Of a stretch of DNA of 23,954 nt, positions 1 through 8,348 are shown in pieces. The notes under the pieces were generated by a model, which saw nothing but the letters and a program-made list of their open reading frames with translations, had not been told where the DNA came from and ran no database searches. Each line of letters starts with the position of its first letter. The first letter of the stretch is position 1. The DNA comes from a virus, in the IMG/VR virus record IMGVR_UViG_3300029182_000005, positions 1 through 23,954 of that record; one strand, given 5' to 3'. The translations under genes and the position numbers were made by a program.

Positions 1-285
1 GTTGTGTGATAACAGGTTCTTTCGTGATTGGTTGCGTTGCATATGGCTCTAGCAAGAAATCAGCCGTAACTGAACCAGATGAAATCGCATTAATACCTAA
101 CCTTACCGCTGTGAATCCTTGGCAACTAAAGGCGTATGCGCCGGGCGTAGTAATAAATCCGGTAACCACTTCTCCAGTGCTGATTTTAATGACTGGAATG
201 TCTGTGAAAGCCGAAGTGCCAATTCTTCCTTGCATCTTCATAAACGCAGTAAAAGTTCCTACGATCATAACCTTCACCCGGGGTT
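1..285 (-). CDS. Continuation of the tail repeat gene in a shifted frame (partial)
   Basis: Reading from about 285 to base 2 in the frame displaced by one base from the upstream ORF gives an open frame to the window edge. It encodes a second copy of the roughly 90-residue beta-sandwich unit. Matches to the first copy include GTF, QGRI, the AFSCQG core (versus QFDCQG), RLGIN (versus RLAIA) and SGSVTAD (versus SGSITAE). The segment has no convincing ribosome binding site of its own, so it is best read as the same gene after a one-base insertion, with its 3' end outside the window. The upstream part of this frame is closed by a TAA near 336, so the shift must lie between there and about 275. Confidence 0.6.
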
Positions 286-791
286 GTTGTGTTGGTGTGT
301 GCTCTCGCTGTTTTACTCCCAGTTACTTCAATAGGAAGTTTTTCATTCGCAATCGTAGTTGTCAAAGAAGAAAAGCCGAACGGTTTTACACTTGCTTCCG
401 CAGTTATGCTACCCGAAGTGTACTGGGCAATTGCCAATCGAATTTCATTCATCCCTTGACAATCAAATTGATATAAGCCACTCGCGGTAACTGTTGCTGC
501 TGTTTTATTGGTGGAGGCGTTCAAAACTGATAAATCCGACCATGTGTGAGTCGCTTCCATTCGCCCTTGCAAAATCATTGTCGCAGCGAATGTTCCTGTT
601 ACCCGCAACGTACCCGATGCCATACCCGAAACATCGAGAATGTTGCCGCCGCCTGTAGCAACAGCCCCGGCGTGAAGTGATGCAAAAATCCCCTTCAAAC
701 TTACGCCGAGATTGCCATTATTATCCGTTTTAACCGCTTTAGCAAGACCGTTTGCGTCACGACCTGCAATTCTCATCATTTTATCAGCCAT
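186..791 (-). CDS. Phage tail/baseplate beta-sandwich repeat protein, frameshifted
   Basis: Last gene of the visible tail module, starting directly after the TAA of the coiled-coil baseplate gene (TAAATG). Residues about 60-150 form a beta-rich unit with the landmarks GTFAATMILQGRM, GLYQFDCQGMNEIRL and SGSITAEASVKP. Such units are common in phage tail and fibre proteins, and a role in adsorption is inferred from position. After about residue 165 this frame loses all similarity to the repeat and ends in a run of Arg, Lys and His. The next overlapping frame carries a clear second copy of the unit (GTFTAFMKMQGRI, GAYAFSCQGFTAVRL, SGSVTADFLLEP). A single extra base in the C/G run at 277-283 explains this. 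The real gene therefore probably reads from 791 through the left edge, and the stop at 186 is a product of the shift. The exact function (receptor binding or decoration) is not decided. Confidence 0.7.
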   Translation of the reverse strand: MADKMMRIAGRDANGLAKAVKTDNNGNLGVSLKGIFASLHAGAVATGGGNILDVSGMASGTLRVTGTFAATMILQGRMEATHTWSDLSVLNASTNKTAATVTASGLYQFDCQGMNEIRLAIAQYTSGSITAEASVKPFGFSSLTTTIANEKLPIEVTGSKTARAHTNTTTPGEGYDRRNFYCVYEDARKNWHFGFHRHSSH

Positions 792-1286
792 TTAAACCAC
801 CCAACTTTCGTTTTCTAATGTCATGTAAGCGCCAATCGTTTGTCTTACTGCTTCGCCTGCCGTGGTATACGTGATACCGTCATAACCTACTCGTATATCC
901 AAGAGTTCAGCATTGTTGGTTACGTCACCAGCGTTAGCAGTTAAGTTGTTTATTCGTGCCTTCTCAACTTCTAAGGCTGTTTGATTCGCCTTTTGTGCCA
1001 ACTGTGCGGTAGTCTGTGTCTCTTTTGCATCTAATCTTTCCTTTAAAGTCTGATAAGTTTGACCTTCTGCATCGACCCGCGCTTGTGCTGCTTCAACTGA
1101 TGAATCTCCGTTGATCACTACTTGATTAAGTTGTTCTTGAGTACTTGTTGATTGTGATAAAGATTGATTAGCTTTACCTAAAGCTTCATCCGACTTGTTT
1201 TCTGCTCGTTCACTTGCTTTTATACCCTCATTTAACTTTACTCTACCCTGATTGAGACTATCATCTCTATTAATTAATTCAGTCAT
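792..1286 (-). CDS. Baseplate/tail coiled-coil linker protein
   Basis: A 164-residue protein that starts with a motif often seen at the N-terminus of Gram-positive phage baseplate and fibre proteins (DSLNQGRVKLNEGI). A long heptad-rich, Ala/Gln/Lys/Glu-rich helix follows (about residues 20-115), including the recurrent segment VVINGDSSVEAAQARVDA. A short C-terminal part ends in NESWVV. This resembles the N-terminal linker of BppU-type upper baseplate proteins, which attach receptor-binding modules to the tail tip; here the linker is a separate small protein. The start follows a good SD (AAGGGGTGATGTA then ATG). The gene is 11 nt downstream of Dit and abuts the repeat protein. The structural role is inferred from position and the N-terminal motif; the family name is uncertain. 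Confidence 0.65.
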   Translation of the reverse strand: MTELINRDDSLNQGRVKLNEGIKASERAENKSDEALGKANQSLSQSTSTQEQLNQVVINGDSSVEAAQARVDAEGQTYQTLKERLDAKETQTTAQLAQKANQTALEVEKARINNLTANAGDVTNNAELLDIRVGYDGITYTTAGEAVRQTIGAYMTLENESWVV

Positions 1287-1297
1287 TACATCACCCC

Positions 1298-2098
1298 TTA
1301 AATAAACTTATCTCGGAATTTAATTCTTAGATCAATGTCAATATTGGTGCCGGAGACTACAACATCATTATCGCCTGGCATTAAATAAAAATTATTGATT
1401 TCTAACATTGTTTCATTTCCGTTTCTAATGACTAAAAACTTTTCAAAATCAACAGACCATGATTCATTGTTAAAGTTAGGCAAAGAAAAAGAGTGCCCGT
1501 TTGCACTCAATGTTAGGCTATTTGCCGTTCCGTCAATCTCGATAATTGGTTGTACCGCTAACCCTTCTACGCTGATATTTAATGTTTGTGGACCAGTTAT
1601 ATTTACCGATCCTCCTGTTGATTCGTGGCCAAGTAAATAATGATATTCAAAGGTAATCGTTTCACTTCCCCAGGTGACTTCGTCAGCATAAACATTTGAG
1701 TATTTAAACGGATCGCTAGCAGTTAAATATAAACCAAATCTCCTTAAAAAACTCACAGCATTATTCGGCGCAATATAGCCAGATAACTCAACTGTATAGC
1801 ATTTATCTGGTTCATAATCGAAAGTTAATTTGAACGGTCTGGGTTTGCCGAATTCATCAAATAATAGAGCGATTAACTTATTTTGTTTTTGTTGAAGATT
1901 TATCGGATCGCCATCAGCCACTCTCAAAGGAATTTGAAAATCTCGCTGTCCGATTTCAGAACCGAAGTTCCAGGCGCCTGGCATTCCGGGTATTTCTAAT
2001 GTTTTTCTGATTATCTTAGGCGTGGCTTCGTGATCGTGATTTAGATAAGCATTAAAACCAAAGTCCTCAAGCCTATATTTGTCATCAATTGTTATCAT
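1298..2098 (-). CDS. Distal tail protein (Dit), Sipho_tail family
   Basis: A 266-residue protein directly after the tape measure gene, the standard place for Dit, the hexameric hub joining tail tube and baseplate. The N-terminal half has the family pattern (RLEDFGFNAYLNHDHEATP, then the PGMPGAWNFGSEIGQRDFQIPLRV region). The second half is a galectin-like beta-sandwich ending in a segment with PGDNDVVVSG. The length fits a classical Dit without an inserted carbohydrate-binding module. Its ATG overlaps the tape measure stop (ATGA), indicating coupled translation. No Tal/endopeptidase gene follows within the window, which is unusual. Confidence 0.88.
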   Translation of the reverse strand: MITIDDKYRLEDFGFNAYLNHDHEATPKIIRKTLEIPGMPGAWNFGSEIGQRDFQIPLRVADGDPINLQQKQNKLIALLFDEFGKPRPFKLTFDYEPDKCYTVELSGYIAPNNAVSFLRRFGLYLTASDPFKYSNVYADEVTWGSETITFEYHYLLGHESTGGSVNITGPQTLNISVEGLAVQPIIEIDGTANSLTLSANGHSFSLPNFNNESWSVDFEKFLVIRNGNETMLEINNFYLMPGDNDVVVSGTNIDIDLRIKFRDKFI

Positions 2099-5000
2099 GG
2101 CATTATCACCCCATACTTCCTTCCGCCTGTTTTGATATAATCATTAAGTTCTTTCGCGATTTTCGAGATATCATTATCGTTTCGCACATTAAAAACAGCA
2201 CCTTTAAACATCTCGGCCATATTAGCTGTATTGTAATTGTTTTCTGAGGTAGTCCTGTTCGACACTTTGGTTATACTTGTGCCAGATTGAGCCATACCAC
2301 GAACATCTAAAGCTAATTCCGGTGTACCAAAGTTTGCAATCCCACTTGTAAGCTTATCAAGCTCACTAAAAATCGTTTTAGCGTTATCTTTGATACCGAC
2401 AGCAATTCCTGCAGGTATTTCGATACCGACATCATCCCGCATTAGTCTCGATGGAGAATGAATCCTTAAAGCGCTTTTCATCGTGCTAGCTACTTGATTG
2501 GCGATACTCCTTGCAGTTCTCATCACTCTGTTTCTCCCTGCGTTAAGACCCGCATTTAAACCATTCATCGCATTAATTCCGATTGACTTAAAATCAGCTT
2601 GCGTTTTATCGTAAGGTTTCAGTAAGTCCTCAGCCATTTTTTTAGCTGATTTTACGACTTTGGGAATACCATTACTAATACCTAACGTAAGTCCTTCCGC
2701 GCTGTTTTCACCTATGTCTTTAAATACTCCGGATGGACTGTTGATGTCTAGCGCTTCTTTGCTTGCGTTAGCTGTATCGTCTGCCATATCTTTAGATGCC
2801 TTTTCCGCATCAACTGAACCTGTTTCAATACCTTTAGCGAGTCCACTTGCGACGTCTTGACCAACACCAGTAAAATCAGCAGCTTCAACTTGTTCTCTCA
2901 AAGATTGTTCTGTATCTGCAACCAAACTTTCTACCGCTGTTATGTCAACACCCAAAGATTTGCTTAACGCGTCCGTAGCGACTTGACCGCCTTCAGCAAA
3001 AACAGTGCTTAACTTTTCTAGTTCTTCGTCAGAAGCGTTTACCAAAGCTTTAACTTCTCCTGCGGTTTCTGGACCTGCTTCACGTAAAGTGTCAAGTAGT
3101 CCTTGATCTACACCACGTTCAGCTAATGTCGCGATATTGTCAGCCCATTCACCAATAATTCTTTGATTTTCTTCTAAGTTAGTTCGCATTTCTTCAGCCG
3201 TTATTGTTATTTCATCGGACAGTGTATCAAACATGTCCGATGCAGCGTCTTTATACTCCTGCCACTTTACTTTCATATTCTCAATTGTCTCTTGTTGAGC
3301 TTCCGACAAATCTTCAAACGATAATATCTGACTAGCTACACCGCTCTCGGTCATCTCTGTAACAGCTTCCATTGATGCCGTCATTTGTTCCTCAGTAACT
3401 TGATATTGTTCAGCTAACTGTACATTTGTATCTTTCAATACCTTTTCTTGCGCGTCTAATTCTTCGATGGCTTTCTTATGTTCTTTTGATTTGACGGAAC
3501 CTTCGTCAAGTTTTTCGTTCCACTCCTGTCGTAACTCATTCGTTTCAGCTAGTTGTTGTTCAACATCATGTTGTTCTTTTAGTATTTCCGTCAATCTCTT
3601 TTGTGCTTCTTGAGCTGTCTCTTGCTCTTTCATCAACTCTAATCTTGCTTGCATCTGCTCAGATGACATATTAAGTGCGTCTGCTTCTTCGTTATATGAT
3701 AGATTCAATCCGTCTACAGACCCATTTAATTCTTCGATGTACGAACGTAACAGCGCTTTTTCTGACGCTGACTTGTTCTCTTTTCTCGATAATTCATCAA
3801 TTTTACGTCCTAATTCTTCATTAGCGCGTGATGTAGACTTAATATCACGTTGATTTTGCGCATAAGCGTCAGACGTACTATCAACAGATTCCTTTAATGC
3901 ATCTGTTGATTCACCTAGCGTTTCTGTCTCTTCGTTTAATCTTTCTGCTTCTGCGCTTGTTCGTTTGAACCACTTGACGATTGCGATCGTTGCAGTGACC
4001 AACAAACCTACACCTGCAATAACCCATCCGATAGGACCTAACAAGAACTGAATCGCAGCACCTAAAGCATAAGACGCAGTTGTCATTATCGCTGATGCGG
4101 CCGCTGATAAAGAAAGGGCGCCTGTCATAACGCCAACAGCTAAAGTACTGAGTTTAACTGCGCCTGTTTGTGCTATTTGCGCAGTTGTTAATGTTTTAGT
4201 CGTAATTGTTAACATCTTACTTGCCAAATCCGCAGTGACTAAAATAGCGCTATGCGCCGCAATGGCTAAACGCGCTTTTTCGATCACTTGATAAGTTGCA
4301 TAAGCCGCCATTAAACCAATAATTAGAGGAGTAAGCGCGCTTACAACTGGCATTAAGTCTTTGATTACGCTTGCGAACCCTTTGACAAATGGTGTAGCAG
4401 ACTCAATAGCTTTTCCTATAGCTTCAAACGCCGCGTTAACGACATCTTTCAATCCGTCAATATTTTCGGCAATGTTTTTACCAGTCACTTCTTTTGACAT
4501 ATCATCAAACTTTTTAATGATATTAGTGACGTTTCTAGCAACTGCTGTCCCTAAATTTTTCATTGACGTTGCTAAACCTAAGCTATTTACTTTAGCTAAT
4601 TCCGCCATGGCTCCTGTTCCGGTACCAACTTCGATGAGTTTTTCATTAAATTGGTCCATCGTTATGAACCCTTCTTTTAAAGCGTTGTATAAGTCGTTTT
4701 TAGCACTTCGTCCAGTATATCCAAATGATTCAGCAATCTTCACAAGCCCTACATCCATAGTTTCCTGTAAAGTTTTCCATTCCTCCATCTCAAACTTCCC
4801 TTTTTGGAGAACTTGAATGTATTGTTCTGTTCCGCGTTGCGCATCTTCTGCACTTGATCCGGAACCTAACATCGCATTATTTAAAGCGATGGCTGATTCG
4901 GTCGCCTTGTCCATGTCATTAAAAGAGGTGTACATACGTTGTGCTGTTGATGCGATATCATCTAGTTTTGTTGGCAACCCGTCAATGCCATCAGATAGAT

Positions 5001-5346
5001 CGTTCATGGCTTTATCTGCGTCCTCTGCTGATACACCTAGCGCTTGTAATACTTTTGGAAACTGATTCAACGTATCAAAACGCGATATAGCCGAATCTAA
5101 GCTTTTTCTTAACGTGTTAAAAGCTACCGATGCTATTTTTACCAGACCTAAAGAAATTGCAAAGTCTTTGACGTTACTACTTGCTTTACTTGATTCTTTA
5201 CCAACACCCTTAGCGCCTTTTTCAGCTTCTTTCGTACCATCTCCCGCTCCGTGTCCAGCGCTTTCTAAATTACGTAAGCTTTTTGATGCAACTTCGACTT
5301 GTTTTCCATCAACTTCAATCGCAATTTTAATCGAACCATCTGACAA
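2095..5346 (-). CDS. Tail tape measure protein
   Basis: At 1083 residues this is the longest gene in the window, placed between the tail chaperones and Dit. The N-terminal third has the TMP core seen in Gram-positive siphophages (ISRFDTLNQFPKVLQALGVS, TAQRMYTSFNDMDKATESA, QYIQVLQKGKFEMEEWKTL). Hydrophobic helices follow at about residues 320-460, then a long Glu/Gln-rich coiled coil (about 470-720). The C-terminal region holds repeated segments such as DINSPSGVFKDIG and RIHSPSRLMRDD. No peptidase or lysozyme domain was recognised. The start is TTG with an excellent SD (GAGGAGG, 8 nt), just after the Gp15 stop. The protein sets tail length during assembly and is ejected with DNA. Confidence 0.93.
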   Translation of the reverse strand: MSDGSIKIAIEVDGKQVEVASKSLRNLESAGHGAGDGTKEAEKGAKGVGKESSKASSNVKDFAISLGLVKIASVAFNTLRKSLDSAISRFDTLNQFPKVLQALGVSAEDADKAMNDLSDGIDGLPTKLDDIASTAQRMYTSFNDMDKATESAIALNNAMLGSGSSAEDAQRGTEQYIQVLQKGKFEMEEWKTLQETMDVGLVKIAESFGYTGRSAKNDLYNALKEGFITMDQFNEKLIEVGTGTGAMAELAKVNSLGLATSMKNLGTAVARNVTNIIKKFDDMSKEVTGKNIAENIDGLKDVVNAAFEAIGKAIESATPFVKGFASVIKDLMPVVSALTPLIIGLMAAYATYQVIEKARLAIAAHSAILVTADLASKMLTITTKTLTTAQIAQTGAVKLSTLAVGVMTGALSLSAAASAIMTTASYALGAAIQFLLGPIGWVIAGVGLLVTATIAIVKWFKRTSAEAERLNEETETLGESTDALKESVDSTSDAYAQNQRDIKSTSRANEELGRKIDELSRKENKSASEKALLRSYIEELNGSVDGLNLSYNEEADALNMSSEQMQARLELMKEQETAQEAQKRLTEILKEQHDVEQQLAETNELRQEWNEKLDEGSVKSKEHKKAIEELDAQEKVLKDTNVQLAEQYQVTEEQMTASMEAVTEMTESGVASQILSFEDLSEAQQETIENMKVKWQEYKDAASDMFDTLSDEITITAEEMRTNLEENQRIIGEWADNIATLAERGVDQGLLDTLREAGPETAGEVKALVNASDEELEKLSTVFAEGGQVATDALSKSLGVDITAVESLVADTEQSLREQVEAADFTGVGQDVASGLAKGIETGSVDAEKASKDMADDTANASKEALDINSPSGVFKDIGENSAEGLTLGISNGIPKVVKSAKKMAEDLLKPYDKTQADFKSIGINAMNGLNAGLNAGRNRVMRTARSIANQVASTMKSALRIHSPSRLMRDDVGIEIPAGIAVGIKDNAKTIFSELDKLTSGIANFGTPELALDVRGMAQSGTSITKVSNRTTSENNYNTANMAEMFKGAVFNVRNDNDISKIAKELNDYIKTGGRKYGVIMP

Positions 5347-5907
5347 TTATTCCACCTCCTCTAACGCGTAAAATCGTTGCAACTTTTCCATTTCTTTTTT
5401 ATACTCTGCCGGCTCGCCTTTTTGTGGTTTCCACGCTCTAATACCAATCACGCGTTGCATAATCGTATCGCTAGGTAAACCATGTAAGAGTGATTTAAAC
5501 GTATGCCAGTGCATTTTCCCTTGTTCTTCGAATAAATCGATGTTGTAGGCTTGTTTAAACGATGCATAGATGTATCCTGCATCTTGAGACAGGTCAGAGT
5601 AGTTTTGCTGTTCTTCATCATCTTCTTGCCTAGGCATTGGATTTCCGTTTAAATCAACTTCGATCACTTGTTTGCCTTTGAACTCGATAAAGTTCTCGTA
5701 GACATAATTCCAAAGCTCGATAGCAAACAATCCTTTAATATCTTCGTTAATCAACAGAGATAGGCATATTTCGGCTTTTTCGTAGTCTCTGAGCGCTTTA
5801 TCTTCTGTCACGTCAAATACATCAAGCACGTTATCAAACGCAAGGTCTATCTCGTATTCTTTATCCATATAAATGAAAGAAGTGACTAGTGCATCATTCA
5901 AACGCAT
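5347..5907 (-). CDS. Bacteriophage Gp15-family protein (tail assembly chaperone position)
   Basis: A 186-residue protein matching the Gp15 family of Listeria A118-like phages: an N-terminal MRLNDALVTSF-like start, YEIDLAFDNVLDVFDV, an acidic linker (about residues 88-105), and a C-terminal helical part with DLFEEQGKMHWHTFKSLLHGLP. It lies between the smaller chaperone and the tape measure, the place of lambda gpT, and probably keeps the tape measure soluble during assembly. It has its own SD (AGGTGA) and ATG 8 nt after the upstream stop. Reading the upstream gene in the -1 frame hits TAG immediately before this ATG, so no fused product is expected. Function is inferred from family and synteny. 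Confidence 0.85.
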   Translation of the reverse strand: MRLNDALVTSFIYMDKEYEIDLAFDNVLDVFDVTEDKALRDYEKAEICLSLLINEDIKGLFAIELWNYVYENFIEFKGKQVIEVDLNGNPMPRQEDDEEQQNYSDLSQDAGYIYASFKQAYNIDLFEEQGKMHWHTFKSLLHGLPSDTIMQRVIGIRAWKPQKGEPAEYKKEMEKLQRFYALEEVE

Positions 5908-5915
5908 CTAATCAC

Positions 5916-6374
5916 CTACTTTTTGCTTGCTTTTTTACTTAAGTATTCTTTTTTGGTGTTTTCGACTTCTTTTGTTCTTTCGAATTCCATTTCTTCAATA
6001 CGTTTCGCTATTGCTACGCCGACAGGATCAAGCGCCTTTTCTAAAGCGATGATGTCGGGGTATTTCTTGTAAACTTTTTTGAATGTGCCATCACCAAAAA
6101 TAATGTCGTATTGCGCTGCGACAAACTCATTATTTAAGTTTAGTGCGTCGTCAATATCTTTCTCGTTCACCTCGCGGAAATTATCTTGCGTTATTTCAGC
6201 AGGAAAGTGAATATGTTTTGCTTTCTCTTTCGCTTCTTCTAGTTTTTTTTCTGCTATTTTTTCAACGTTGATGAAATTACGTAAGTTTTCTAATGAGCTA
6301 TCGAACCATAATTCGATTGTGCCGATTTTGACAGGGAATCCCGTCCGCTGTATGTCAATTTTGATTTCCGTCAT
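5916..6374 (-). CDS. Tail assembly chaperone (gpG-like)
   Basis: A 152-residue, highly charged protein between the tail tube gene and Gp15. The first part is a small beta region (DIQRTGFPVKIGTIELWFDSS). A Lys/Glu-rich helical body follows, ending in SKKASKK. Size, composition and place match the first tail chaperone of A118/Staphylococcus-type siphophages. It starts just downstream of a terminator-like hairpin, which would lower its expression relative to the tail tube gene. It probably binds the tape measure protein together with Gp15. The A-rich 3' end looks slippery, but the shifted frame ends at once. Confidence 0.72.
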   Translation of the reverse strand: MTEIKIDIQRTGFPVKIGTIELWFDSSLENLRNFINVEKIAEKKLEEAKEKAKHIHFPAEITQDNFREVNEKDIDDALNLNNEFVAAQYDIIFGDGTFKKVYKKYPDIIALEKALDPVGVAIAKRIEEMEFERTKEVENTKKEYLSKKASKK

Positions 6375-6394
6375 TGTCTCACTCCTCTAAATAA

Positions 6395-6425
6395 AATAAA
6401 AAAGAGAGGTATAAACCCCTCTTTT
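6395..6425 (-). terminator. Intrinsic terminator after tail tube gene
   Basis: On the minus strand AAAAGAGGGG, loop TTTATA and CCTCTCTTTT form a 10-bp stem with one G-U pair (arms 6416-6425 and 6400-6409), followed by a T-rich tract. The stem overlaps the stop codon of the tail tube gene. It probably lets most transcripts end after the highly expressed tube gene while some continue to the chaperones and tape measure. Confidence 0.85.
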
Positions 6426-6882
6426 AAACTGCCGGAACAGTTAAATCTGTTTCTTCTGGTTTTGAATCATAACGAATCGTACATGAGAACTCTTCATAGG
6501 CACTCGCTTCACCGGCTCCTGCAATGATACCTAGAACAGTTGCTCGACCGGTCCACTGCTTATTGCCATCTGAACGCGTTACACGGTGCCAAATCTTACG
6601 TTTGTCTCCAACCTCATTTTGTAGTCCCTCAATCAATGCTTGTGCCGGGTCTTCTGGATCGAATTGACCTTCCGGCGTGTATGCTCTAGCAACTGATGTT
6701 ACTGTTTCTTCCGGTGTTCCATCGCCGTCATAGAATGCTTCTGTTTCTGTTTCTTCGTTTGGTTCTACACCAATATTTGATATGCGGTGCGCGAGTGTTA
6801 ACCATCCCTCCGCTGTCGGCTCAGCTCCTGCTACATACGGTTGAATCTCATGGATACGCAATGCGTTTTTATTTCTAGCCAT
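6424..6882 (-). CDS. Major tail (tube) protein
   Basis: A 152-residue acidic beta-rich protein starting MARNKNALRIHEIQPYVAG. It carries the pattern of Gram-positive siphophage tail tube proteins: EGWLTLAHRISNIGVEPNEE, EAFYDGDGTPEETVTSV, then QAYTP-like and KIWHRV segments, ending EFSCTIRYDSKPEE. It polymerises as stacked hexamers around the tape measure. It sits between the tail terminator gene and the tail chaperones, as expected, and is followed at once by a strong terminator, consistent with high-level expression. Family assignment rests on synteny and recognisable segments; I see no C-terminal Ig-like domain. Confidence 0.88.
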   Translation of the reverse strand: MARNKNALRIHEIQPYVAGAEPTAEGWLTLAHRISNIGVEPNEETETEAFYDGDGTPEETVTSVARAYTPEGQFDPEDPAQALIEGLQNEVGDKRKIWHRVTRSDGNKQWTGRATVLGIIAGAGEASAYEEFSCTIRYDSKPEETDLTVPAV

Positions 6883-6885
6883 AAA

Positions 6886-7284
6886 TTATTCATCTCCTCT
6901 TAAAATAGTTATATTAGCTTGTACGTCTAATAAAAATGTGAAAAAGCCTTGATCATCAGCGTTATTGATGAAAGGCTTATTTGTGATTATTAATTGATCA
7001 AATTCAAAACTATCATCTTGACTTTCTAGCGTTTTTAAATCATCTAGAACATTTTGAACAAGCCATAAAGTTGAGTGTATCTTGCTCTGCGATTTTGATT
7101 TCATTGCAAACTCAAAGTTTAAACGTTGGTCTTTGGTGCCGTCCATGTACTCAGTGACTGTCATTGAGCCTGGCAACGGATAAGCAACAAACGATTCATC
7201 AACGCCTAGATAGCCCATTCTACAATCAACTGGCAATCCGGGTATGTCGTTCACTCGTTCTGTTAGTCTTTCGATAAAATCCAT
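6886..7284 (-). CDS. Minor capsid protein, Minor_capsid_3 family (tail terminator)
   Basis: A 132-residue protein with the family signature at its start: DFIERLTERVNDIPGLPVD, GYLGVDESFVAYPLPGS, then a DGTKDQRLNFEFAMKSKSQ region. In A118-like phages this gene sits between the gp10-like neck protein and the tail tube, and is thought to be the tail terminator capping the tube. The ATG at 7284 overlaps the previous stop (TAATG) with AAGGAG 10 nt upstream; an in-frame TTG at 7290 is only 4 nt from the SD and less likely. Function is from family knowledge and position. Confidence 0.87.
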   Translation of the reverse strand: MDFIERLTERVNDIPGLPVDCRMGYLGVDESFVAYPLPGSMTVTEYMDGTKDQRLNFEFAMKSKSQSKIHSTLWLVQNVLDDLKTLESQDDSFEFDQLIITNKPFINNADDQGFFTFLLDVQANITILRGDE

Positions 7285-7610
7285 TACCAACCGGCTCCTT
7301 TCTTAAATGCATTAACCCAGTCACTCATAAACATTCGCTTAGCTTTAACATCCCATCTTGGGCCTGTTCCTGGCGTTGTGTAGTTATACATCGGCATATA
7401 AAACATTCTCGCGGCATAAGGCATATTATAATTTATGTTAGAACCGTCAAGATCAATAGATGTCGCGGTTCTTAATGTGCCTTCGTCCTTAGGGACAAAT
7501 TGATTCATATCTGCTAACGCTTGGTTGGCCACCGCATAACGTCCTCGATTAACACTCTGACTATTGAGCTTTTTATATGCGCCGCTTAAATCAATATCTA
7601 TCTTGACCAT
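7284..7610 (-). CDS. Minor capsid protein, Minor_capsid_2 family (neck, HK97 gp10-like)
   Basis: A 108-residue protein. An N-terminal helical part (MVKIDIDLSGAYKKLNSQS, RGRYAVANQALADMNQFVP) is followed by the typical KDEGTLRTATSID segment and a Tyr/Met-rich stretch, YAARMFYMPMYNYTTPGTGP, then a C-terminal helix. This pattern is that of the neck proteins located between head-closure protein and tail terminator. The start (TAATG overlap, SD GAGGTGG) implies translation coupled to the preceding gene. Role in head-tail joining is from family knowledge. Confidence 0.85.
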   Translation of the reverse strand: MVKIDIDLSGAYKKLNSQSVNRGRYAVANQALADMNQFVPKDEGTLRTATSIDLDGSNINYNMPYAARMFYMPMYNYTTPGTGPRWDVKAKRMFMSDWVNAFKKGAGW

Positions 7611-7951
7611 TAGACCACCTCTATTTCATACGAATAGACAGCCTTCTTATATGCTTCGTAGATAGGTATAACTTTCGTGACGATATGCTCTTTGTCATCA
7701 AACTTAATCATAGATTGTGGTTTAAATACTGGCAACGGACTTGTAATGCCTTCATAGCAAAAGATAACAGCGTTATATAACAACACTTTACCGGAACTTG
7801 ACGACGAGTATTCAGCTCCGCGATCAATGCGACAATGTTCGATAAGGATTGGCTCTGCAAACTGTGGTTCAGACCAACTGTTCAAACCTTGATAATCACT
7901 GTACTCAAATGTATCAATACAAAATTCTTCTGGTGGCTTTGGCATTACCAT
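7610..7951 (-). CDS. Minor capsid protein, Minor_capsid_1 family (head-closure/stopper)
   Basis: A 113-residue beta-rich protein beginning MVMPKPPEEFCIDTF, with CRIDRGAEYSSSSSGKVLLYN and a C-terminal VTKVIPIYEAYKKAVYSYE segment typical of the Minor_capsid_1 family. These proteins sit in the connector as stopper or head-tail adaptor. The ATG at 7951 overlaps the upstream gene by 7 nt and has GAGGTG close by; a second in-frame ATG two codons on is a possible alternative. Order connector, stopper, neck, terminator is conserved in A118-like phages. Confidence 0.84.
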   Translation of the reverse strand: MVMPKPPEEFCIDTFEYSDYQGLNSWSEPQFAEPILIEHCRIDRGAEYSSSSSGKVLLYNAVIFCYEGITSPLPVFKPQSMIKFDDKEHIVTKVIPIYEAYKKAVYSYEIEVV

Positions 7952-8343
7952 AGCGACACCTCGGCATACAAAAGCCCGGTTCCCTCAAGATAGATATAAA
8001 CATCCTCAGCAACAAGAGACTTACTCTCATTCTCTCCACTTGCGTTAAATCGACTGGTATTAGATACACTCGTTCGACCTGCTTGAAATGTTTGTGGGCT
8101 GTTGTTGATACCTTCGAATGATGTAGCGCCCACTTCGTCAAAAAACTCTATTTGAGCGCATAACGCCTGTTTAAATTGGTTTACTCGCCATTCGTTGTCT
8201 TGTTCAATGTCGTTTTTTACATAAAAGTAGCTAGTGATATTGCTTAAAATAGCACTAGCTTTTGTGATTAAACGATCAAAAGTCGGCTCGTCTATCTCCG
8301 ATTTTGACAGTTCTTTGAATTCGGTAAACGTGAGATAAGACAT
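7945..8343 (-). CDS. Head-tail connector protein (gp6/adaptor-like)
   Basis: A 132-residue mostly helical protein beginning MSYLTFTEFKELSKSEID, with the SNITSYFYVKNDIEQDNEWRV and FKQALCAQIEFFDEVGATS segments seen in siphophage connector proteins that dock on the portal after DNA packaging. It is the first gene after the capsid cluster, the usual place for this component. Its SD (AGGAGGG) is one arm of a perfect 7-bp hairpin (8349-8369), which suggests translation depends on the upstream gene being translated. Confidence 0.85.
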   Translation of the reverse strand: MSYLTFTEFKELSKSEIDEPTFDRLITKASAILSNITSYFYVKNDIEQDNEWRVNQFKQALCAQIEFFDEVGATSFEGINNSPQTFQAGRTSVSNTSRFNASGENESKSLVAEDVYIYLEGTGLLYAEVSLW

Positions 8344-8348
8344 GTTAT

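Noticed and set aside
4361-5065. Plus-strand ORFs inside the tape measure gene
   Set aside because: They are antisense shadows of a well-supported gene, with no SD and low-complexity products.
5905-5960. Programmed -1 frameshift between the two tail chaperone genes
   Set aside because: A-rich slippery-like runs exist, but the -1 frame meets TAG immediately before the Gp15 ATG, and Gp15 has its own SD; no fusion is possible.
7914-8141. ORF overlapping the connector gene in another frame
   Set aside because: Lies almost wholly in the connector gene, basic and random-looking, without SD.
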